Source: an uncultured Slackia sp. (GTDB taxonomy: Bacteria; Actinomycetota; Coriobacteriia; Coriobacteriales; Eggerthellaceae). From it: a stretch of 6,642 nucleotides of DNA. How positions within the stretch are numbered: position 1 is the first letter of the stretch; each line of letters opens with the position of its first letter. Below the pieces are notes generated by a model. It saw only the letters and a program-made list of their open reading frames with translations. It did not search any database and was not told where the DNA came from. Positions 1 through 4,859 of the stretch are shown here, piece after piece. A program made the translations under genes and the position numbers. The DNA lies in NCBI GenBank assembly GCA_900555495.1, contig USLD01000075.1:1-6642 (forward strand), read 5' to 3'.

Positions 1-1053
1 GAGCCACTCGGCCATGGTGCCGTGACAGGTGAGGGCCTGCGTGTCGAGCAGGCCGGCGCGGCCCAGCTCGCCGAGGATCGCGGGGATGCCGCCCGCGGCG
101 TCGAGGTCTTCGATGTGCAGCGGGCCGGCGGGTGCGATGCGGGTGAGGTTGGGGGTCTTCGCGGAGACGTCGTCCCAATCGTCCATGCTCACGGGGCAGC
201 CTGCCGCCTGGGCGATGGCCGTCAGATGCAGCATGGTGTTGGTGGATCCGCCGAAGGCCATGTCGAGCGCCATGCCGTTGCGGATGGAGTGCTCGTTGAT
301 GATGTCGAGGGCCGTGGTGCCCGATTCGAGCAGCTCCATGACCTTCATGCCCGTGCGCTTGGCCAGGCGAATGCGCTCGGAGTACACGGCAGGAACGGTG
401 CCGTTGCCGGGCAGCGCGATGCCGAGGGCTTCGGCCAGGCAGCAGATGGAGTTGGCGGTGAACATGCCCGAGCAGCTGCCGCAGGTGGGGCAGGCGGTGT
501 TTTCGAGCCAGTCGCATTCTTCCTGCGTCATGGTGCCCGCGGTCACCTGGCCCACGGCGTCGAAGAGGGTGTTGAGGTCGGTTTGGTTGCCGGACTTGTC
601 GCGGCCGGCCAGCATGGGGCCGCCCGAGACCAGCATGGTGGGAAGGTCGAGGCGGCAGGCCGCGATCAGCATGCCGGGAACGATCTTGTCGCAGGCGGGG
701 ATCAGTACCACGGCGTCGAACTGATGGCCCTGGACGGCGCACTCGACGCTGTCGGCGATCACTTCGCGGCTGGTGAGCGAATAGTGCATGCCTTCGTGGT
801 TCATGGCGATGCCGTCGCAGACGCCGATGGTGTTCATCTGCATCGGAGTGCCGCCCGCCATGCGGATGCCTGCCTTCACGGCATCGGCGATGGTCTGGAG
901 ATGCACGTGTCCGGGAATGACTTCGTTCTGGGCGGAAATGACCGCGACGAGCGGGCGGTCGAGTTCTTCGTCGGTCAGGCCGTCGGCCTTCAGAAGGCTG
1001 CGGTGCGGCGCACGCGCAAGGCCTTTCTTGATGGCATCGCTTCGATGGTTCAT
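1..1053 (-). CDS. ilvD: Dihydroxy-acid dehydratase, N-terminal part (3' end off window)
   Basis: The enzyme dehydrates 2,3-dihydroxy-isovalerate and 2,3-dihydroxy-3-methylvalerate to the 2-keto acids of valine/leucine and isoleucine synthesis in the cytoplasm. Translating the minus strand from ATG at 1053 gives 351 uninterrupted codons to the window edge; the family is usually about 550-570 residues, so roughly the last 200 are missing. IlvD/Edd motifs are clear: DGIAMNHEGM near residues 80-89, the CDKIVPGMLIA signature at 121-131 (Fe-S cysteine C121 and adjacent K123), CPTCGSCSGMFTAN at 188-201, and GGSTNT near 258-263. The first loop reads VIPGHVHL (45-52): PGH replaces the PCN that supplies a third cysteine in [2Fe-2S] homologues. 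E. coli IlvD is also PGH and carries an oxygen-labile [4Fe-4S] cluster. The start is set by homology. The Shine-Dalgarno is weak (GAGGG about 15 nt upstream). It has its own promoter and a long leader. Confidence 0.97.
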   Translation of the reverse strand, partial: MNHRSDAIKKGLARAPHRSLLKADGLTDEELDRPLVAVISAQNEVIPGHVHLQTIADAVKAGIRMAGGTPMQMNTIGVCDGIAMNHEGMHYSLTSREVIADSVECAVQGHQFDAVVLIPACDKIVPGMLIAACRLDLPTMLVSGGPMLAGRDKSGNQTDLNTLFDAVGQVTAGTMTQEECDWLENTACPTCGSCSGMFTANSICCLAEALGIALPGNGTVPAVYSERIRLAKRTGMKVMELLESGTTALDIINEHSIRNGMALDMAFGGSTNTMLHLTAIAQAAGCPVSMDDWDDVSAKTPNLTRIAPAGPLHIEDLDAAGGIPAILGELGRAGLLDTQALTCHGTMAEWL

Positions 1054-1313
1054 CGCATGTCTCGCTTTCCCTCGTCAGTGCAGCGGCTCAAGGTATGCGA
1101 GCGAGAAACCCTCGACGATGCCTTGTCACGGAAGGCGTCCGGCGAAACGTACCCGGCAGATCGTGTTCGCGGGGGTCGCCCGCGAACACGATCTGCGTTC
1201 GGCTTCGCTGCTCGAGGGGGTTTCAAGGCCCGTCCACCGCAGGCTCGCATGACCGCCTGCTTGCTGGGGATGGATTCGTCCTCACTCGCCCCTGTCGTCG
1301 CATTTGTTGAGTA
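1054..1313 (-). promoter_or_regulatory. Long 5' leader of ilvD
   Basis: If transcription starts 6-8 nt after the TATAAT at 1320-1325, the ilvD mRNA has an untranslated leader of about 260 nt. It holds two inverted repeats: an 18-bp perfect one (1156-1196) and a 6-bp one (1239-1244 with 1255-1260, GCAGGC/GCCTGC, 10-nt loop). I found no credible T-box sequence, no run of Ile/Leu/Val codons of a classical ilv attenuator, and no U-tract after either hairpin. A 66-codon Arg-rich frame (1050-1250) overlaps the ilvD start as ATGA. The length of the leader suggests post-transcriptional control, but the mechanism is not visible. Confidence 0.45.
1156..1196. repeat. Perfect 18-bp inverted repeat, 5-nt spacer
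   Basis: The arm GCAGATCGTGTTCGCGGG (1156-1173) and its exact reverse complement (1179-1196) flank GGTCG (1174-1178). As RNA it would be a very stable hairpin. Neither side is followed by a T-run, so it does not look like an ordinary intrinsic terminator. It lies about 100 nt upstream of the ilvD start codon. It could be a leader RNA structure, a protein-binding palindrome, or one copy of a dispersed palindromic element. Confidence 0.9.
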
Positions 1314-1319
1314 ACCCGG

Positions 1320-1347
1320 ATTATAGGCGTCGCAGCGGCGGGTTCAA
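1320..1347 (-). promoter_or_regulatory. sigma-70-type promoter of ilvD
   Basis: On the minus strand TTGAAC (1342-1347) and a perfect TATAAT (1320-1325) are separated by 16 bp. The -35 matches TTGACA at four positions in the strict alignment, including TTGA. This is the best promoter match in the window. It points at ilvD with no other gene between, and predicts a start site near 1312-1314. Confidence 0.75.
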
Positions 1348-1358
1348 TACGCTATCGC

Positions 1359-1376
1359 ACTTTAGTTCGGTAAAGT
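1359..1376. promoter_or_regulatory. Small palindrome upstream of the ilvD promoter, possible operator
   Basis: ACTTTA (1359-1364) and TAAAGT (1371-1376) are exact inverted repeats around GTTCGG. The site lies about 46-63 bp upstream of the predicted ilvD start site, just outside the -35 element, a common position for an activator site. It sits in a locally AT-rich patch between ilvD and the deacetylase terminator. The regulator is unknown, and 6-bp arms can arise by chance. Confidence 0.3.
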
Positions 1377-1443
1377 ACCTGGATTTTACATCCCGGACAT
1401 AATGGACGCATTCGGGGCGCAATGCCGCGCATGCGGTTTCGGC

Positions 1444-1494
1444 GAGGAAAGCGAAGGCCCGCTTCCGTCGCATGGGCGCGTAAGCGGGCCTTCG
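1444..1494 (-). terminator. Intrinsic terminator of the deacetylase gene
   Basis: The arms CGAAGGCCCGCTT (1452-1464) and AAGCGGGCCTTCG (1482-1494) are perfectly complementary over 13 bp around a 17-nt loop. Read on the minus strand the hairpin is followed by GCTTTCCT, a short imperfect U-tract. It begins about 25 bp after the stop codon of the deacetylase and separates that gene from ilvD. Confidence 0.75.
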
Positions 1495-1518
1495 GGCGTT
1501 TGGCGGAGCCGCATGGGC

Positions 1519-3078
1519 TTAAGCCTGTTTGCGAGGGTACTGCAGCATTTCATCCATGGTGATGAAGCGGAATCCCCGGTCTTTGAGGTAGGGCAGGGCG
1601 CTGCGCAGCGCCTCGGCCGTCTGCGAGCGGTCGCCGCCGCCGTCGTGCATCAGGATGATGTCGCCCGGCGTCGCGGCCTTGAGCTGCGCGGCGATCTTTT
1701 CCGCGCCCGGGCGCTTCCAGTCGAGCGTATCGATATCCCAGCCGATGTCGGCCTCGATAAGGTCTTCGACGTTGCGCCACACGTCCAGAGGGAAGTTGCC
1801 GCCGGGTGCGCGGATCACGCGGCTCGCCTCGGCGCCGGTGGCATCGGAAATCGCCTTGAGGCCCTGCTCGATTTCGGCGCGTTGTTCATCGACGCTCATG
1901 AACGAGAGGTTCACGCCCTGACCGCTGCCTGCGGCGTGGTCCCAGCTGTGCGTGCAGACCTGATGCCCTTCGTCGTGCTCGCGCTTTACCAGGTCGACGC
2001 CGGCGCCGGCGATGCGGTTGCCCACGGTGAAAAACGTCGCCGCAGCTCCGTTGTCGCGCAGGATATCCAAGATTTCGGCGGTGCTTCCTTCCCAGGGGCC
2101 GTCGTCGAAGGTGAGCGCGATCACCGCTTCGCCGCCCGTGTCGGGGTAGGAGCGCAGATAGATGCGGTCTTCGGAGGGCTGCTTCACCTCGAGCACGACC
2201 TCCTTGCCCGAGGTTTCGCCCGTCTTCACGGTGGACAGGCCCGCGGACCCCTCCGCGTCGACGGCGTGAATCGGGCCGTAGCCGCTTTCGACGGGGTCGG
2301 GTCCGACGGATTTGTCTTCGGTGACGGAGGGCTCCTCGATATCCGCGCCGTCGGCGAACGCGAGCACGTCGCCGTCGGCCACTTCCGCCTCGCCGTCGGC
2401 TTCCTGGCCGTTGATCGTGGCGCGATAGGGGCTGCCGCCGCCTTCGGTGATGACCTGGCCCTCTACGTCGACGAGATTGCCGGGAGTCATCTGCAGGCCG
2501 CTTTTCTCGTAGGCGGCCTGCAAGGTCTTTTTGCCGGAAAGATCGAGTTTCTGCCCGTTCGCGGTGATCGAGATGGGCATGAGCGCGCGTACGGCAGGGA
2601 CGCCGAATACGAGCAGCGCGGCCGCGGCGGCCGCTCCGCCCGCGATGAAGAGACGGCGCGTGAGGCGGGGGTTCAAAAGGGGGCTGTCGTCCCAAAGCGG
2701 AACGAACGATTGCCCGGATTCGTCTCGTGCCGGTTCGGCGGCTTTGGACGCGACGGGGTTGCGTCGGGCGGCCGGTTTGTCCTTGCGCGGATGAGGAAGG
2801 CGGGTCGCAGGCTGATCGCCTTCGCCGCTGCGGCCGCGCGGCGCTTCGACGCCTGCCTGGACGGAGGGACGGCCCGTATCGTCTTGCGCGACAGGGCGCA
2901 TGGAGCCTGTAGGCTGCGCGATGCGGGGTCCGCGATCGGCCGTTCCGCGCACGCGGCGGCTGCCCGCCACGGACGGGCGGGTTGCGGGTCGGGCGTCGAT
3001 ATGGGGGAATGAAGACGACGGGCCCTCGCGACCGTCGCTGCGGCGGTCGGGCGCGTTGCCGTTGTTCTGGGTTTCCAT
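1519..3078 (-). CDS. Membrane-anchored polysaccharide deacetylase (NodB/CE4 family)
   Basis: This CE4 deacetylase probably removes N- or O-acetyl groups from peptidoglycan or wall polysaccharide outside the membrane. It is 519 residues from the chosen ATG. An Arg/Pro/Ser-rich cytoplasmic tail (1-140) precedes one membrane segment (about 143-167, Ala/Leu-rich after RLTRR). A small extracytoplasmic domain (about 168-245) ends in ADGDVLAFADG; it loosely recalls ubiquitin-like/DUF348 modules but I cannot name it. The NodB domain (about 315-515) has TFDDGPW (323-329, catalytic D325 and metal-binding D326), metal ligands HSWDH (H377, H381), RAPGG (423-427), DIDTLDW (448-454) and the catalytic-histidine motif LMH (H478). 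All key residues are present. An in-frame ATG at 3114 would add 12 residues but lacks a Shine-Dalgarno; the ATG at 3078 has GAGAGG 5 nt upstream. It is divergent from two LCP genes, supporting an envelope role. Exact substrate is unknown. Confidence 0.93.
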   Translation of the reverse strand: METQNNGNAPDRRSDGREGPSSSFPHIDARPATRPSVAGSRRVRGTADRGPRIAQPTGSMRPVAQDDTGRPSVQAGVEAPRGRSGEGDQPATRLPHPRKDKPAARRNPVASKAAEPARDESGQSFVPLWDDSPLLNPRLTRRLFIAGGAAAAAALLVFGVPAVRALMPISITANGQKLDLSGKKTLQAAYEKSGLQMTPGNLVDVEGQVITEGGGSPYRATINGQEADGEAEVADGDVLAFADGADIEEPSVTEDKSVGPDPVESGYGPIHAVDAEGSAGLSTVKTGETSGKEVVLEVKQPSEDRIYLRSYPDTGGEAVIALTFDDGPWEGSTAEILDILRDNGAAATFFTVGNRIAGAGVDLVKREHDEGHQVCTHSWDHAAGSGQGVNLSFMSVDEQRAEIEQGLKAISDATGAEASRVIRAPGGNFPLDVWRNVEDLIEADIGWDIDTLDWKRPGAEKIAAQLKAATPGDIILMHDGGGDRSQTAEALRSALPYLKDRGFRFITMDEMLQYPRKQA

Positions 3079-3125
3079 GGATGCCTCTCGTGTGCGTTTC
3101 AGGTGGTCGGACATCGTTATGCGGA

Positions 3126-3154
3126 AGTCTAACCCGCAGGCCGATATCTGAAAA
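3126..3154 (-). promoter_or_regulatory. Possible promoter of the deacetylase
   Basis: On the minus strand TTTTCA (3149-3154) and TAGACT (3126-3131) are 17 bp apart, each matching consensus at four of six positions. This would give a leader of about 40 nt ahead of the ATG at 3078 and would exclude the upstream ATG at 3114 as main start. The match is only moderate. Confidence 0.3.
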
Positions 3155-3291
3155 CCGTTTTAAGGAATCTCAAGGAATCGATACATCATCGGCGGGTTCG
3201 CAAGCCTGCGACGTGCCTGGTCGGACGTTTTTCTCGACGGCTGCGGCGGATAAAGCGGCCGGTTGTTACGAATTGGGGCGTTTTTCCCTGA

Positions 3292-3322
3292 AAGCGCAGG
3301 GTTTTTCTTTTCAAGCGCAGGG
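3292..3322 (+). repeat. Direct repeat AAGCGCAGGG x2, 21-bp period, at the LCP1 promoter
   Basis: AAGCGCAGGG occurs at 3292-3301 and again at 3313-3322, start to start 21 bp, or two helical turns. One copy lies upstream of the proposed -35 and the other within the -35/-10 spacer. The arrangement resembles paired operator half-sites bound on one face of the DNA. The protein is unknown. Confidence 0.5.
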
Positions 3323-3335
3323 AATCGGGCATAAT
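3308..3335 (+). promoter_or_regulatory. Probable LCP1 promoter, suggesting a leaderless transcript
   Basis: TTTTCA (3308-3313) and CATAAT (3330-3335) are 16 bp apart; the -10 matches TATAAT at five of six positions. Transcription would start around 3341-3343, on or next to the ATG at 3343, making the mRNA leaderless, which is common in actinobacteria. The alternative ATG at 3334 lies inside this -10 and would need a promoter further upstream. Confidence 0.45.
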
Positions 3336-3342
3336 GCCTTGT

Positions 3343-4575
3343 ATGAAAAATCGCAAGAAGAATACCCATAACAACGAAGAGGCCCCGCGGTCGAACGAGG
3401 GAGGCCTCGTCGCGCCCCAGGGGTTCGCCCCCACCGTTCCTGCCAAGGCGTCGGTTCGCGCCTATTCTCGCGACGCTTATGTTTCGCGTAGGCCGAAGAA
3501 GCATCGCGGCGCCAAGATAGCGCTGGTCGTGGTGCTGGTGCTGCTGCTCGCGGTGGGCGGCGTGGCGTTCGGCGGCGTGATGTATGTGAACTCCATTTCC
3601 GATAAGCTGCATAAAAACGTCGACCAGAACCTCATGCAGGCCCTTTCCGTGGAGAAGGCCGCGCCGGGAGAGCCGTTCTACATGCTGGTTATGGGCGTCG
3701 ACCGCTCCGAAGAGCGCGTGGCGGCGGGCGATATGGACACTTTCCGCAGCGACTCGATGATCCTCACGCGCGTCGATCCCCAGCAGAAAAACGTCTCCCT
3801 CGTGTCGATCGAGCGCGATACGTATGTTTCCATCGAAGGCTACGGGCCTGACAAGATCAACGCCTCGGCCGCTTTGGGCGGCTCGGCGCTCGTGGTCGAC
3901 ACCATTTCCAAATTCGCAGGCGTGCCTATCGACCATTATGTCGAAATAGACTTCGACGGCTTCAAGGCCGCGGTCGACGCGCTGGGCGGCATCGAGGTGG
4001 ATGTCCCCATCACGATCGACGACGAGATGGCGGGCGGCCGCGTGGAGGCCGGGCCGCAGACGCTCAACGGCGACCAGGCGCTCATCCTGTGCCGCAGCCG
4101 CCATTCCTATGACGATTACGGAAGCGGCGACTATTACCGCATGGCCAACCAGCGCATGGTCATAGGCGCCATCGCCAAGAAGATCCTGTCGTCCGACGTG
4201 GTCACTATGGCGAACACCATCAATGCCATGGCCGACTACATCACCACCGATATGGACGTGCAGACCATCGTCGAGGTAGCCACCGAGATGCGCGGCATGA
4301 ATGCCGACGAAGACATCTATTCGGCCATGAACCCCACTATTCCCACGTACGTCAACGACGTTTGGTACGAATACTGCGATTTGGACGCATGGCGCATGAT
4401 GATGGGGCGCGTCGATGCGGGATTGCCGCCTTATGCCGACGATCGCCGCAACCTCAACGACGGCGGCACGCTCGACGGCACGATCACGGGCATTCAGGAG
4501 CTGGGCGTCGAAGGGGCCGCGTCCGCCGACGCCGCGGCAGCGGGCGCCGGTTCCGATGCGACCGCGCTGTATTAG
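3343..4575 (+). CDS. LCP (LytR-CpsA-Psr) family wall-polymer transferase, LCP1, without LytR_C domain
   Basis: LCP proteins transfer undecaprenyl-pyrophosphate-linked glycopolymers (teichoic acid, capsule, arabinogalactan-like) to peptidoglycan on the outer membrane face. The 410-residue protein has a basic tail (1-57), one membrane helix (about 58-82, in as far as the Lys/Arg stretch RRPKKHRGAK) and an LCP domain (about 110-285). Motifs seen are LVMGVD (115-120), FRSDSMIL (134-141), SIERDT (155-160), DKINASAALGG (170-180), EIDFDGF (201-207), and the Arg/His cluster RSRH (251-254) with YRMANQR (265-271). These include the arginines and aspartates that bind the pyrophosphate lipid and Mg2+. 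The protein ends in an Ala/Gly-rich tail with no LytR_C domain. An ATG at 3334 would add three residues and has AGGGA 10 nt upstream; I prefer 3343 because of the promoter placement. It precedes a tandem paralogue and is divergent from the deacetylase. Which polymer it attaches is unknown. Confidence 0.93.
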   Translation: MKNRKKNTHNNEEAPRSNEGGLVAPQGFAPTVPAKASVRAYSRDAYVSRRPKKHRGAKIALVVVLVLLLAVGGVAFGGVMYVNSISDKLHKNVDQNLMQALSVEKAAPGEPFYMLVMGVDRSEERVAAGDMDTFRSDSMILTRVDPQQKNVSLVSIERDTYVSIEGYGPDKINASAALGGSALVVDTISKFAGVPIDHYVEIDFDGFKAAVDALGGIEVDVPITIDDEMAGGRVEAGPQTLNGDQALILCRSRHSYDDYGSGDYYRMANQRMVIGAIAKKILSSDVVTMANTINAMADYITTDMDVQTIVEVATEMRGMNADEDIYSAMNPTIPTYVNDVWYEYCDLDAWRMMMGRVDAGLPPYADDRRNLNDGGTLDGTITGIQELGVEGAASADAAAAGAGSDATALY

Positions 4576-4589
4576 ACGCCTTCGACGAC

Positions 4590-4624
4590 GGGGCGGCCTC
4601 CAGGCGGGGCCGCTCCTTTCGTTT
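4590..4624 (+). terminator. Intrinsic terminator after LCP1
   Basis: GGGGCGGCC (4590-4598) pairs with GGCCGCTCC (4608-4616) over 9 bp with one G-T wobble and a 9-nt loop. It is followed by TTTCGTTT. It starts 15 bp after the LCP1 stop codon. The T-tract is interrupted, so read-through into LCP2 is possible. Confidence 0.65.
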
Positions 4625-4845
4625 CGGGACGGAGGCGTCGCGCGCCTTTCGCCGATGGCATATTGCCTGGGTTCCTGATGTAGATTCGCCGCCCACGTCC
4701 TGTTCATTCGCTCGGCAAGATAGGATGGCGCATATTCAGATGCGTCGGATGGGCGTTTTCGCGGCGGCCGGCACCTTCGGCGCCGCATCGCATTCGACGA
4801 ACAGAGCCGCTGCGCCGCGAGGAACCGCGGCGTGTGCCGGATAGC

Positions 4846-4851
4846 AAGGAG
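4846..4851 (+). promoter_or_regulatory. Strong ribosome binding site of LCP2
   Basis: AAGGAG lies 8 nt upstream of the ATG at 4860, a near-perfect Shine-Dalgarno that fixes the start. It contrasts with LCP1, whose preferred start has none at normal spacing. Confidence 0.85.
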
Positions 4852-4859
4852 ACTTCCTT

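Larger units (their letters stand above)
4576..4859 (+). other. Intergenic region between the two LCP genes
   Basis: This 284-bp gap contains a terminator directly after LCP1 (4590-4624), a small GC hairpin (4813-4832) and the LCP2 ribosome binding site. Translation in the plus frames shows nothing resembling a decayed LytR_C domain, so LCP1's missing C-terminus has left no visible remnant here. I could not find a convincing -35/-10 pair, although the terminator implies that LCP2 has its own promoter. The open frames crossing it look like GC-driven noise. Confidence 0.55.

Noticed and set aside
1200..1260. T-box-like GGTGGAC in the ilvD leader (minus strand)
   Set aside because: After GGTGG the bases do not fit NACCGCG and no pairing partner for an antiterminator is evident, so the resemblance is too weak.
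22..1314. 430-codon plus-strand open frame antisense to ilvD
   Set aside because: The minus strand encodes a clear IlvD with all N-terminal motifs. The plus frame is His/Ala/Gly-rich with no recognisable domain and is expected from codon bias in GC-rich DNA.
1402..3012. 536-codon plus-strand open frame antisense to the deacetylase
   Set aside because: The minus strand carries the complete NodB motif set, a membrane segment and a Shine-Dalgarno. The plus frame has none and runs through the terminator hairpin.
3160..4788. 542-codon minus-strand open frame antisense to LCP1
   Set aside because: It spans the LCP1 promoter, gene and terminator, and its composition (His/Arg/Asp-rich) is typical of a mirror frame.
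4362..4844. 160-codon plus-strand frame overlapping the LCP1 end and the gap
   Set aside because: It overlaps LCP1 in another frame, is Arg-rich with no motif, and crosses the terminator.
4576..4859. Possible relic of a LytR_C domain after LCP1
   Set aside because: Reading the gap in the plus frames shows no VRNGSG-like or VVYDSDG-like sequence.
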